A DNA stretch of 64,000 bases, from assembly GCF_000797445.1 (NCBI RefSeq), contig NZ_JSWF01000025.1, positions 124,001 through 188,000 of the forward strand, read 5' to 3'. This DNA is from Lacinutrix jangbogonensis. GTDB taxonomy: Bacteria; Bacteroidota; Bacteroidia; Flavobacteriales; Flavobacteriaceae. Shown piece by piece: positions 25,873 to 34,515 of this stretch; position 1 is the stretch's first letter; every line of letters begins with the position of its first letter. The notes beneath the pieces were generated by a model. The model was not told the origin of the DNA, made no database searches, and saw only the letters and a program-made list of their open reading frames with translations. The position numbers were made by a program, and so were the translations under genes.

Positions 25873-26808
25873 TTAAGGTTTAGAAGTATAATAGCCTTTC
25901 TTAGGAATATCTATAAAATATTTTTTTCTAGATTTATTATTTAACTTATTCTCTCTTAGCCAAGGATTATGGATTTTTAAAATCTTATAGTTAATTCCTA
26001 AGTCTTTAGCAAACTGTGCAAAATCTGTAACAACAGTATCTACAGACACTTTATAGGTTGGAATAGCAGTATACAAATCTTTTTGTCTAAAGTTAAAACC
26101 ATACTTTGTTGGGTGAGATAAAATTTCTTTTAAGGCTATAATTCTAAAAACATAGCGACCCGTTTCTTGACCTAAAAGCAAATCGTAATAATCCTCAACT
26201 TTCTGAGCTTTTAGTCGTTTAGAGATACCATAGTTCCCTGCATTATATGCTGCCGCTGCATTGGTCCAAGAACCCAAACGTTCTTTAGATTTTTTTAAAT
26301 AATCGCAAGCAACTTGAGTTGATAATTCTAGATTATAACGTTCATCGATATTAGCATTAACCTCTAAGCCGTTTTCTTTTGCTGTAGCCTTCATAATTTG
26401 CCAAAAACCGCTTGCCCCAGCAGCAGAACGTGCATTTGTAAGTCCACTTTCTATGACCGCCAAATATTTAAAATCGTCTGGAATTCCATTTTTAGCCAAA
26501 ATAGGCTCTATAATAGGAAAGTATTTTTGTGCACGTTTAAACATTAACAAACCATTAGATTGCCAGTAGGTATTTACCAGCAATTCTTTATCCATTCGTT
26601 CTAAAATATCTGGGTTATCTAATGGCATAGCTTCACCTGCAAAATTTAAATCACTAGGAACTTGTAAAGCATACACATTATAATCGTTTATTATTTTCTT
26701 TTGTAGGTTTTCATCTGTTGGTGCATCTTGAAAGGCATTAATAAACAATGCTGCTAAGCATAAAAGACCAATTCCGGCTGCTGTTTTCTGTACAATTTTC
26801 ATCATCAT
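25873..26808 (-). CDS. Lytic murein transglycosylase (SLT domain)
   Basis: 311 residues: N-terminal hydrophobic signal or anchor (IGLLCLAALFINAF), then the SLT domain at ~100-235. The catalytic glutamate is in KYLAVIESGLTNARSAAGAS near residue 120; FWQIM and AAAYNAGNYGISKRL are the other family motifs. It cleaves peptidoglycan glycan chains with formation of anhydromuramyl ends. The C-terminal ~60 residues resemble a degenerate LysM-like or spacer region, so this is an MltD-type enzyme with a short tail. Three ATG codons in a row begin the gene. The permease gene follows on the same strand. Confidence 0.88.
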   Translation of the reverse strand: MMMKIVQKTAAGIGLLCLAALFINAFQDAPTDENLQKKIINDYNVYALQVPSDLNFAGEAMPLDNPDILERMDKELLVNTYWQSNGLLMFKRAQKYFPIIEPILAKNGIPDDFKYLAVIESGLTNARSAAGASGFWQIMKATAKENGLEVNANIDERYNLELSTQVACDYLKKSKERLGSWTNAAAAYNAGNYGISKRLKAQKVEDYYDLLLGQETGRYVFRIIALKEILSHPTKYGFNFRQKDLYTAIPTYKVSVDTVVTDFAQFAKDLGINYKILKIHNPWLRENKLNNKSRKKYFIDIPKKGYYTSKP

Positions 26809-26853
26809 TTCGATTTTTATAAAATTAAAATAATTTACTGATAAACTATCCTT

Positions 26854-27516
26854 TTATTCTAAAATTAATTTAGGTAAATTTTGATTAAACCATTTGTACT
26901 TATCTATTATCATGATATGGGTTCCATTTTTAATGGTAATGCAGTTTTCGATATATTGATGAGGAAAAACATTGTCTTTTTCTCCATGAATATGAATTAC
27001 ACCTGGAATAACTTCATCTTGATCCCAATTAATAATCTGCTCTATCGACCAATCCAAATAGTATTTATTGTTAACTGAAAGGTATCTTTTATATAAATCT
27101 ATACGTTTCTTTATTAAATTTCCAAATGAAAATTTGGCCAACAAATCAAGATTACCTGCTAATTGTGTCGGTAGCAGCTTATAAGCTTTTGTCGCTTTTA
27201 ACACTTTGATTCTTTTTGGTAGCTCATGTTTTGTTTTTACGCTTGAGACTATAATAAGCTTTCGCAATGTAATATGCTTAGCCATTTCTTGCACCAAAAG
27301 ACCTCCAAAAGAGACACCTAATAATACCACATTTTCATGCATTATTTTCTTGGTCATCCTTAAGGCATAGTTACTTATAGTTTCATTTTTAATAGGGATT
27401 TCCCAATGTAACTTATGCATTTGAAACTGATTCTCTGGTAATGAGATATTATCAAAAATCGATGGATTCGCTGCCATTCCTGGCATTAGATAAACATGTA
27501 TTACATCTTGATTCAT
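26854..27516 (-). CDS. Alpha/beta hydrolase
   Basis: 220 residues. The nucleophile elbow GVSFGG is near residues 67-72, the acid is probably the Asp in HGEKDNVFP near 180, and the histidine lies in NGTHIMI near 200, in the order expected of alpha/beta hydrolases. There is no signal peptide, so it is cytosolic. Substrate is unknown; the small cap and general pattern fit a carboxylesterase or thioesterase. It lies 46 bases upstream of the lytic transglycosylase on the same strand. Confidence 0.8.
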   Translation of the reverse strand: MNQDVIHVYLMPGMAANPSIFDNISLPENQFQMHKLHWEIPIKNETISNYALRMTKKIMHENVVLLGVSFGGLLVQEMAKHITLRKLIIVSSVKTKHELPKRIKVLKATKAYKLLPTQLAGNLDLLAKFSFGNLIKKRIDLYKRYLSVNNKYYLDWSIEQIINWDQDEVIPGVIHIHGEKDNVFPHQYIENCITIKNGTHIMIIDKYKWFNQNLPKLILE

Positions 27517-27560
27517 AAGTATTTAACAGTGATTAAGAACTAATTAACGATAAATTTTCG

Positions 27561-27568
27561 TAATTTTG
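27561..27568 (+). promoter_or_regulatory. -7 promoter element for the GNAT gene
   Basis: TAATTTTG matches TAnnTTTG, 71 bases before the start codon. Confidence 0.55.
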
Positions 27569-27638
27569 CAAAAGTGTAAAGCTATAAAATAGTTGGCACT
27601 ATTTTTGAATCCCTAATAATAAATTAAATTTATTACTT

Positions 27639-27935
27639 ATGACTGATGCTGTTGAATTGGTTGACAATGATTTTCTACGTCAATTTGAATTAAAAACTGA
27701 AGACCACTTTGCTAAAATTGAATACTCACTTCAAGAACGCAAAATTTTCTTAACTAAGTTAATTATTCCTGAAGGAATTTCAGATGAAAACTTTACTACA
27801 GATTTTTTAAAATTAGTATTAGAAAATATTGAAGAACGTAATTTGAGCGTTGTTCCTACAAGTCCTGAAATAGCAAAATTTATTAGACGAAATAGACAGT
27901 ATAAAAAGTTATTACCCGTTGGATTGAGAATATGA
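27639..27935 (+). CDS. Small GNAT-like acetyltransferase family protein
   Basis: 98 residues resembling the short YjdJ/COG2388 branch of the GCN5-related N-acetyltransferases, with the pattern seen in FAKIEYSLQERKIFLTKLII and the C-terminal segment VVPTSPEIAKFIRRNRQYKK. The family's usual acetyl-CoA loop is short here. Its substrate is unknown. It stands alone between a divergent hydrolase and a convergent mtaB, with its own promoter element and a shared terminator. Confidence 0.78.
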   Translation: MTDAVELVDNDFLRQFELKTEDHFAKIEYSLQERKIFLTKLIIPEGISDENFTTDFLKLVLENIEERNLSVVPTSPEIAKFIRRNRQYKKLLPVGLRI

Positions 27936-27970
27936 TTTTTAAAAATAAAAAATAGAGATAGATTACTAAA

Positions 27971-27998
27971 AGTCGAAACTAACGTTTCGGCTTTTTTT
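27971..27998. terminator. Terminator between GNAT and mtaB genes
   Basis: Hairpin AGTCGAAAC / GTTTCGGCT (one G-T pair) with a four-base loop and a run of seven T at its right end. It ends the GNAT transcript and overlaps the mtaB stop codon region. Confidence 0.82.
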
Positions 27999-29319
27999 AT
28001 ACTAATACATTTTCAAACTCAAACCTAACTAATCCATCATCATCGATATTAGCAAGATGTACTTGGTGAATGGTATTTACTAACTCAGGATTCCAAGGCG
28101 CTTTTACTTTTACATAATTTTCTGTAAACCCATGAATATAACCTGCTTTGTTTTCACTTTCAAATAATACACTTCGCGAAGTTCCTATTTGTTTTTCATA
28201 AAAAGCGCGACGCTTTTTAACACTTAAACCACGTAACATTTTACTGCGCTTACTTCTTATATGCTTTGGCACAATAGCTTCAAAACTTGCGGCTTCTGTG
28301 TTATCCCGTTCAGAATATGTAAACACATGTAAATAAGAAATATCCAAAGCGTTTAAAAAATTATAGGTTTCCAGAAAATGTTCATCTGTTTCGCCTGGAA
28401 AACCAACAATAACATCTACACCAATACAAGCATGTGGCATCACTTCGTTAATTTTATCGATACGATCGACATACAATTCTCGCATGTAACGGCGCTTCAT
28501 TAACTTTAAAATAGCGTTATGTCCACTTTGCAATGGAATATGAAAATGAGGCACAAATGCTCTGGATTTGCTTACAACATCTATAGTTTCATTTTTTAAT
28601 AAATTTGGTTCTATAGAAGAGATTCGAAGACGTTCTACACCTTCAACTTTATCTAATGCTTGCACTAATTCTAAGAATGTATGTTCGTGTTTTTTATTAC
28701 CAAACTCACCTTTACCATAATCGCCAATATTAACACCGGTTAAAACAATTTCCTTAATACCTTTTGAAGATATCTCTTTAGCGTTATTAAGTACATTCTC
28801 TAAGGCATCACTTCTCGAAATACCTCTTGCTAATGGAATTGTGCAATACGTACATTTATAATCACAGCCATCTTGCACTTTCAAAAAGGCACGTGTTCTG
28901 TCCCCTATCGAATAACTACCAACGTAGAAATCTGCATCATTAATATCACAAGAATGCACTTCACCAAAATCGTTTTTTGTTAAATCGTTTAGGTAATCTG
29001 TTATTTTAAATTTTTCGGTTGCACCTAGCACTAAATCCACCCCATTAACATCTGCTAATTCTTGTGGTTTTAATTGCGCATAACATCCAACTGCTGCAAC
29101 AAATGCATCAGCATTTGCTTTTTGTGCTTGCTTTACTATTGTTTTAAAGCGCTTGTCCGCATTTTCTGTAACAGAACAGGTGTTAATGACATAAATATCT
29201 GCAGTTTCAGAGAAATCTACACGCTCGAAACCTTCATTTTCAAAACGTCTTGCAATAGTAGAAGTTTCAGAAAAATTAAGCTTGCAACCTAAGGTGTAAA
29301 ATGCGACTTTTTTATTCAT
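27997..29319 (-). CDS. mtaB: tRNA t6A37 methylthiotransferase MtaB
   Basis: 440-residue radical SAM enzyme that converts N6-threonylcarbamoyladenosine to its 2-methylthio derivative at position 37 of tRNA. The N-terminal UPF0004 domain supplies three cluster cysteines (in LGCKLN, NTCSVTEN and AVGCYAQL). The radical SAM cluster motif CDYKCTYC is near residues 149-156, followed by IPLARGISRS. The C-terminal TRAM region is short. This composition distinguishes MtaB from MiaB and RimO. The gene is divergent from a peptide-binding lipoprotein gene. Confidence 0.93.
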   Translation of the reverse strand: MNKKVAFYTLGCKLNFSETSTIARRFENEGFERVDFSETADIYVINTCSVTENADKRFKTIVKQAQKANADAFVAAVGCYAQLKPQELADVNGVDLVLGATEKFKITDYLNDLTKNDFGEVHSCDINDADFYVGSYSIGDRTRAFLKVQDGCDYKCTYCTIPLARGISRSDALENVLNNAKEISSKGIKEIVLTGVNIGDYGKGEFGNKKHEHTFLELVQALDKVEGVERLRISSIEPNLLKNETIDVVSKSRAFVPHFHIPLQSGHNAILKLMKRRYMRELYVDRIDKINEVMPHACIGVDVIVGFPGETDEHFLETYNFLNALDISYLHVFTYSERDNTEAASFEAIVPKHIRSKRSKMLRGLSVKKRRAFYEKQIGTSRSVLFESENKAGYIHGFTENYVKVKAPWNPELVNTIHQVHLANIDDDGLVRFEFENVLV

Positions 29320-29394
29320 TTTATTGTTTTATCATTTCCTTTGGAAAAGAAATCTCTTTATATTTACAAATTAACTTCTCCTTTTTAGGAAGCG

Positions 29395-29402
29395 CAAATT
29401 TA
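29395..29402 (-). promoter_or_regulatory. -7 promoter element for mtaB
   Basis: TAAATTTG on the minus strand matches TAnnTTTG, 75 bases before the mtaB start. Confidence 0.5.
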
Positions 29403-29417
29403 CAACTAAATTATAGA

Positions 29418-31046
29418 ATGATAAAATTGAAAAACAAGCAAGACCACAACGTAAGTCACTACTTATCGGTATTTTGCTTATTTTTTATTTTTCTTTCCTG
29501 CGGAAATAATAAAGATGAGAAGAATCTAAACCAAGTATTTAGATACAACGAACATAAAAATATTGGATCTTTAGATCCTGCTTTTGCGAAAGACAATGCA
29601 GATATTTGGGCAGTAAATCAGTTATTTAATGGTTTAGTACAAATGGATGATGCTTTAAATGTACAACCAAGTATAGCTAAAAGCTGGACCGTTTCTCAAG
29701 ACGCACTCACCTATTCTTTTTCACTTAGAGATGACGTGTTTTATCACAAACACGAATTGTTTGGAAAAGATTCGACGCGAACTGTAAAAGCATCAGATTT
29801 CGAATACAGTTTTAATAGACTTATCGATAAAAAAATCGCCTCTTCTGGCCGTTGGGTTTTAAATAAGGTGGACCGTTTTTCCGCAGAAAACGATAGCATC
29901 TTTACAATTAAATTAAAGCAACCTTTTCCTGCATTTTTAGGATTATTAACCATGAAATACTGCTCTGTAGTCCCAAAAGAAATAGTAGAACACTTTGGAA
30001 CAGACTTTAGAGCAAACCCTATTGGCACTGGTCCTTTTAAGTTTAAACGTTGGGAAGAGAATATTAAGCTCGTTTTTAGAAAGAACACTAATTACTTTGA
30101 GAAAGATAATAAAGGCAACAATTTACCTTATTTAGAAGCTGTTGCTATTACATTCTCACCTGATAAACAAAGTGAATTTTTACAATTTATTCAAGGTAAC
30201 CTAGATTTCTTAAACTCTCTAGACGCTTCTTATCAAGATGATATTTTAACGAGTAAAGGCGAATTAAGAGCCAAATACAAAGCTGACATTAACATGATTC
30301 ATGGCCCCTATTTAAACACAGAGTATCTAGCATTTTACATGGATTCTGAAGCTTCAGAAATGCAATCGAAACTAATACGCCAAGCTGTAAATTATGGTTT
30401 CGATAGACAGAAAATGATGACCTACTTACGAAATGGCATTGGTATCCCTGCAAATGGAGGCTTTATCCCAAAAGGACTTCCAGGCTACAATGCAAATATT
30501 GGTTACACTTATAATCCCGAAAAGTGTAAAGCATTAATAAATCAGTTTAAAAAAGAAACAGGAAATAATTCGCCAGAAATAACAATTACAACCACAAGTA
30601 ACTATTTAAATTTCTGCGAATATATACAACGCGAATTACAAAAAACAGGGCTAATAGTTAATGTAGATGTTATTCCTGCCTCCACTCTAAAAGGTGCTAA
30701 AGCCAATGGAAAATTAGATTTATTTAGAGCCAGTTGGGTTGCCGATTATCCAGATGCTCAAAATTATTTATCCCTTTATTATAGCGAGAATTTTGCGCCA
30801 AATGGACCAAATTACACGCATTTTAAAAGTGATCAATTTGATACTTGGTATTCACAATCTTTTATTGAAACAAATACTAAATCCAGAGAAAAACTCTACA
30901 CAAAAATGGATAGCTTAGTTATGCAAGAAGCGCCTATTGTTCCTTTGTATTATGATGAAGTCGTTAGGTTCACAAGACAGAACGTTAAAGGTCTTGGCAT
31001 AAACCCAATAAACATGTTGGAATTAAAACGTGTTACTAAAGAGTAA
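29418..31046 (+). CDS. Peptide ABC transporter substrate-binding lipoprotein
   Basis: 542 residues, family 5 extracellular solute-binding protein (OppA/DppA type). The lipobox FLSCG and the start ATG at 29418 go together; an open frame upstream would add 39 residues before the signal sequence. Family landmarks are SLDPAFAKDNADIWAVNQLF near 45-65, FYHKHELFG, and the C-terminal MQEAPIVPLYYDEVVRF. It should bind oligopeptides at the periplasmic face. No permease or ATPase genes are adjacent, so it relies on a transporter elsewhere. Confidence 0.88.
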   Translation: MIKLKNKQDHNVSHYLSVFCLFFIFLSCGNNKDEKNLNQVFRYNEHKNIGSLDPAFAKDNADIWAVNQLFNGLVQMDDALNVQPSIAKSWTVSQDALTYSFSLRDDVFYHKHELFGKDSTRTVKASDFEYSFNRLIDKKIASSGRWVLNKVDRFSAENDSIFTIKLKQPFPAFLGLLTMKYCSVVPKEIVEHFGTDFRANPIGTGPFKFKRWEENIKLVFRKNTNYFEKDNKGNNLPYLEAVAITFSPDKQSEFLQFIQGNLDFLNSLDASYQDDILTSKGELRAKYKADINMIHGPYLNTEYLAFYMDSEASEMQSKLIRQAVNYGFDRQKMMTYLRNGIGIPANGGFIPKGLPGYNANIGYTYNPEKCKALINQFKKETGNNSPEITITTTSNYLNFCEYIQRELQKTGLIVNVDVIPASTLKGAKANGKLDLFRASWVADYPDAQNYLSLYYSENFAPNGPNYTHFKSDQFDTWYSQSFIETNTKSREKLYTKMDSLVMQEAPIVPLYYDEVVRFTRQNVKGLGINPINMLELKRVTKE

Positions 31047-31190
31047 GCGTTTATTTTGAATATTAAGTGAAATTGCTCTGTTAATCTCTTTTTTCTCTGT
31101 GAATCTCTGTGATATAGCTTTTATAATGAGGTTCACTAAGTCCCACTGAAAACACATCAACTAATAATTAATCAAATTACCATAGAGCCA

Positions 31191-32366
31191 TTAATCTCTT
31201 CTAAACTTCTTAGTTTCCTCAAAAACGTGCTCTAAAATAGCTTGATCAATTTCTGTGAATGCAATAGTTCTTCGAGACATCACCACTTTGCACACCTCAA
31301 ATGCCTTCTTAGTTAAATAAGTGGCAAAACCACTATGTCCTCCCCAACTATAACTAGGTATAAAGTTTCTTGGAAAACCACTTCCAAATATATTAGCATT
31401 TACGCCAACAACAGTTCCAGTATTAAACATCGTATTAATACCACATTTACTATGGTCTCCCATCATTAGTCCACAAAACTGTAAACCCGTTTTAGCAAAA
31501 CCTTCGGTTTCATAATCCCACAATCTCACTTCAGCATAATTATTTTTTAAGTTAGAATTATTAGTATCCGCACCTAAATTACACCATTCGCCAATTACAG
31601 AATTTCCTAAAAAGCCGTCATGACCTTTGTTAGAATACCCAAATAAAACAGAATTATTTACTTCTCCTCCAACTTTACTATGCGGTCCAACAGTAGTTGG
31701 TCCATAAATTTTTGTTGCTAATTTTAAAGTCGCATGATCACACAAAGCTAATGGTCCGCGTACTAGACTACCTTCCATAATCTCGGCATTCTTTCCAATA
31801 TATATTGGGCCTGAACTTGCGTTAAGTGTTGCAAATTCAAGAGTTGCACCTTCTTCAATAAAGATGTTTTCTGGAGCTATTATATTATTAGACTTTGGTA
31901 TGGGCTGAGACGCTCTGTTTTTTGTTAGCAGTTCAAAATCTTGAGCAATAGCTTCTCCGTTTTTAGAAAAGATATCCCATGTATGCTCTATTGTAATTAT
32001 ATCTTCTTCAAATTCTATAGCTTCAAATGTAGATAAATCTATTTCTTCTTGATCTTCTTCAGTAAAAAAAGCAATAACCTCTTCGTCTTTAAAAATAGCT
32101 TCGTTTTTTTTTAAACTTTTAATTTTATCAACCAAATTTTCGGTTGGACAAAACGATGCATTGATCATAACATTAAATTCCATCTCAACCATAGGCCACT
32201 TTTTAGACAAATAGTCTTCTGTAACCGTCGTTGTTGTAGCATGCAAAAAATACTCCCATTTTTCGCGAATAGTTAAAATACCTACTCTAATATCTGCAAC
32301 TGGTCGTGTATAAGTAAATGGCAATAATTGGTTTCGTGACGGACCGTCGAAAAGAATGTAATTCAT
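31191..32366 (-). CDS. GlmU-like protein with left-handed beta-helix
   Basis: 391 residues. An N-terminal nucleotidyltransferase-like half begins MNYILFDGPSRNQLLPFTYT and keeps the RPVADIRVGILTIREKW segment, but the classical LxxGxGTRL motif of sugar nucleotidyltransferases is absent. The C-terminal half has hexapeptide repeats of a left-handed beta-helix (IYIGKNAEIMEGSLVRG, VGPHSKVGGEVNNSVL). Proteins of this type are common in Bacteroidota and labelled GlmU-like or putative sugar nucleotidyltransferase. Without the standard N-terminal motif, the activity is uncertain. It probably binds a nucleotide sugar or acts as an acyltransferase. Confidence 0.78.
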   Translation of the reverse strand: MNYILFDGPSRNQLLPFTYTRPVADIRVGILTIREKWEYFLHATTTTVTEDYLSKKWPMVEMEFNVMINASFCPTENLVDKIKSLKKNEAIFKDEEVIAFFTEEDQEEIDLSTFEAIEFEEDIITIEHTWDIFSKNGEAIAQDFELLTKNRASQPIPKSNNIIAPENIFIEEGATLEFATLNASSGPIYIGKNAEIMEGSLVRGPLALCDHATLKLATKIYGPTTVGPHSKVGGEVNNSVLFGYSNKGHDGFLGNSVIGEWCNLGADTNNSNLKNNYAEVRLWDYETEGFAKTGLQFCGLMMGDHSKCGINTMFNTGTVVGVNANIFGSGFPRNFIPSYSWGGHSGFATYLTKKAFEVCKVVMSRRTIAFTEIDQAILEHVFEETKKFRRD

Positions 32367-32458
32367 AAGGAAGTTAAAAGTTTAAAAGCTTAAAAGTTTT
32401 TACTCAAACGCTAGCTTTACCGTTATTATATCAAAAGTAATGTAAATACTGAAAACAA

Positions 32459-32494
32459 AAAAAAGCCTTTCATTTTTATATGAAAGGCTTTTAG
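32459..32494 (-). terminator. Terminator of rpmE
   Basis: A perfect 13-bp stem (32461-32473 with 32480-32492) followed on the minus strand by a run of T, 18 bases past the rpmE stop. Confidence 0.88.
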
Positions 32495-32511
32495 ATATGT
32501 TATAAGCTAAA

Positions 32512-32763
32512 TTACTTTTTAAATTTAGCGTATTTAGTTTTGAACTTGTCAATACGACCAGCTGTATCTATTAATTTAGATTTACCAGTGTAAAATGGAT
32601 GTGACGTTCTAGAGATTTCCATTTTTACTAATGGGTACTCAACACCTTCAACCTCTAAAGTTTCGCTTGTGTTAGCAGTAGATTTTGTTAAAAAAACGTC
32701 TTCATTAGACATGTCTTTAAATGCTACTACTCTATAATTTTCTGGATGTATATCTTTTTTCAT
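32512..32763 (-). CDS. rpmE2: 50S ribosomal protein L31, type B
   Basis: 83 residues starting [19 protein letters not shown] and ending [20 protein letters not shown] plus a basic tail, the pattern of type B L31. There are no cysteines, so this is the zinc-free form of L31. The start at 32763 is chosen because the family begins with MKKDIHP; an upstream in-frame ATG adds 13 residues without homology. It has its own promoter element and terminator. Confidence 0.96.
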   Translation of the reverse strand: MKKDIHPENYRVVAFKDMSNEDVFLTKSTANTSETLEVEGVEYPLVKMEISRTSHPFYTGKSKLIDTAGRIDKFKTKYAKFKK

Positions 32764-32799
32764 CGCTAAATGCTTTAATTGTATTCTAAATTCGAGGTG

Positions 32800-32807
32800 C
32801 AAATTTA
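32800..32807 (-). promoter_or_regulatory. -7 promoter element for rpmE2
   Basis: TAAATTTG on the minus strand, 36 bases before the chosen start; its position supports the downstream ATG at 32763. Confidence 0.6.
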
Positions 32808-32873
32808 ATCATTTTTTACAAATCAGCACTATTTTTTTAAAAAGAATTTAAACTTATTTGTGTAACGTTTTTT

Positions 32874-32881
32874 TATCTTTG
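32874..32881 (+). promoter_or_regulatory. -7 promoter element for the DUF4199 gene
   Basis: TATCTTTG matches TAnnTTTG, 40 bases before the start codon. Confidence 0.58.
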
Positions 32882-32921
32882 ACTACTAACTATTTATAAA
32901 TAACTAATCAACTAAAAAAAC

Positions 32922-33452
32922 ATGGAAACTTCAACAAAATCATCAGCAATTAATTTAGGCCTTTATTTGGGAGGAGGATTAGCACTTATTACAATCTTGT
33001 GCTACGCTCTTAAAATCGAACTTTTAGTTAATTTATGGCTAGTCTTATTAATACTGCCAATCATTATGATAATAGTAGGTGTTATTTCTACAGCAAAATC
33101 TAAAAGTATACAAGCTGGCTTTATCTCATTTAAAGAAGCATTTTCTTCATATTTTATAACAGTTGCGATTGCTATTATCATTAATACCGTTATAGGTTAT
33201 ATCTTATTCAACTTTATTGATCCAGATGCTGCAATACAACTTAAACAATTAGCAATAGAAAAGACTGAATCAATGATGAGAGGAATGGGAGCACCATTAG
33301 ATGACATAGCAAAGCAAGTTGAAGCAATTGAAAACGAAGATAGCACATCTATTGGCTCTCAATTACTATCAATGGCACAAAGCCTTATCTTTTTTGCTGT
33401 TATTGGATTAATTGTGGCTTTAATAATGAAAAGAAACCCTGAAAGCGAATAA
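32922..33452 (+). CDS. DUF4199 membrane protein
   Basis: 176 residues with four membrane spans (about 12-30, 36-55, 70-92 and 145-168) and a polar loop between the third and fourth (residues ~95-140). It fits DUF4199, a Bacteroidota family without a known function. It lies 36 bases upstream of a glycosyltransferase 2 gene, a pairing often seen in flavobacteria as I recall, so it may help in lipid-linked sugar metabolism. That is inference from context. Confidence 0.78.
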   Translation: METSTKSSAINLGLYLGGGLALITILCYALKIELLVNLWLVLLILPIIMIIVGVISTAKSKSIQAGFISFKEAFSSYFITVAIAIIINTVIGYILFNFIDPDAAIQLKQLAIEKTESMMRGMGAPLDDIAKQVEAIENEDSTSIGSQLLSMAQSLIFFAVIGLIVALIMKRNPESE

Positions 33453-33488
33453 TATTATATCTTTGAAATATCAATTTCAAAATATTAC

Positions 33489-34454
33489 ATGGATATATCT
33501 GTAGTTATACCACTACTTAACGAACAAGAATCTCTTACAGAATTACACGATTGGATTGCAAAAGTTATGCAATCCAATCGTTTTTCTTATGAAATACTAT
33601 TTATAGACGATGGCTCTACTGATGGATCATGGAAAACTATAGAAACACTTTCTAAAAGCGATGCTAATGTAAAAGGCATTCGGTTTTTAAAAAACTTTGG
33701 AAAATCCCAAGCATTACATGCAGGTTTCGAAAAAGCTCAAGGCGATGTTATTATTACCATGGATGCCGATTTACAAGACAATCCTGAAGAAATCCCTTCA
33801 CTTTATAATAAAATTACTAAAGAAAATTTCGACCTTGTTTCTGGATGGAAAAAGAAACGATACGATAATAAATTTACTAAAAACCTACCGTCTAAATTAT
33901 TTAATTGGGCAGCAAGAAAAACATCTGGTGTTGAACTTAATGATTTTAATTGCGGGCTAAAAGCCTATAAAAATATTGTTGTTAAGAATATCGATGTCAA
34001 TGGAGAAATGCATCGTTATACACCTGTACTAGCAAAAAACGCAGGCTTTACTAAAATTGGAGAGCAGGTTGTAAAACACCAAGCTAGAAAATATGGCGAA
34101 ACCAAATTTGGTATGGAACGTTTTATTAATGGTTTTTTAGATCTCATTACCATTTGGTTTATTTCGCGTTTTGGAAAAAGGCCTATGCATTTATTTGGTG
34201 CTTTGGGTGTTGTTATGTTTGGTATTGGCTTCGCATTCTCTATTTATTTAGGTATCGACAAAATGTTTTTTCATAAAACAGGAAGACTAATTACTCAAAG
34301 ACCTCAGTTTTACATTGCTTTAGTCACCATGATTATTGGTACTCAGTTTTTTATTGCTGGGTTTTTAGGTGAAATAATTTTACGCTCTAAACAAAACAAA
34401 AAACGTTATAAGGTAAAGGAAGAGTTAAACCTAAACCATAAAACATCAAATTAA
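33489..34454 (+). CDS. Glycosyltransferase family 2 (polyprenyl-phosphate sugar transferase type)
   Basis: 321 residues. The GT-A domain shows DDGSTDGSW near 39-47 and MDADLQDNPEEIP near 90-102 (the DxD metal site), with a QARKYGETKFG segment near 198. Two C-terminal membrane spans (~235-258 and ~272-297) place it in the DPM1/GtrB group, which transfers a sugar from a nucleotide sugar to undecaprenyl phosphate on the cytoplasmic face. It is co-oriented with DUF4199 and a phosphohexomutase. Confidence 0.88.
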   Translation: MDISVVIPLLNEQESLTELHDWIAKVMQSNRFSYEILFIDDGSTDGSWKTIETLSKSDANVKGIRFLKNFGKSQALHAGFEKAQGDVIITMDADLQDNPEEIPSLYNKITKENFDLVSGWKKKRYDNKFTKNLPSKLFNWAARKTSGVELNDFNCGLKAYKNIVVKNIDVNGEMHRYTPVLAKNAGFTKIGEQVVKHQARKYGETKFGMERFINGFLDLITIWFISRFGKRPMHLFGALGVVMFGIGFAFSIYLGIDKMFFHKTGRLITQRPQFYIALVTMIIGTQFFIAGFLGEIILRSKQNKKRYKVKEELNLNHKTSN

Positions 34455-34487
34455 CACAACGTTAATCCTAACTTTTTATATAATGCT

Positions 34488-34495
34488 TACTTTTG
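34488..34495 (+). promoter_or_regulatory. -7 promoter element for the phosphohexomutase gene
   Basis: TACTTTTG matches TAnnTTTG, 20 bases before the start codon. Confidence 0.55.
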
Positions 34496-34515
34496 CATTC
34501 TATTAATTTACAACC

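Noticed and set aside
29301-29417. Longer N-terminus for the peptide-binding lipoprotein
   Set aside because: The extra 39 residues precede a proper signal peptide with lipobox and would overlap the mtaB start and promoter.
31080-31125. Possible repeat CTCTGTGAATCTCTGTGATA after the peptide-binding protein gene
   Set aside because: Only a partial self-similarity of a few bases; no hairpin, gene or second copy in the window.
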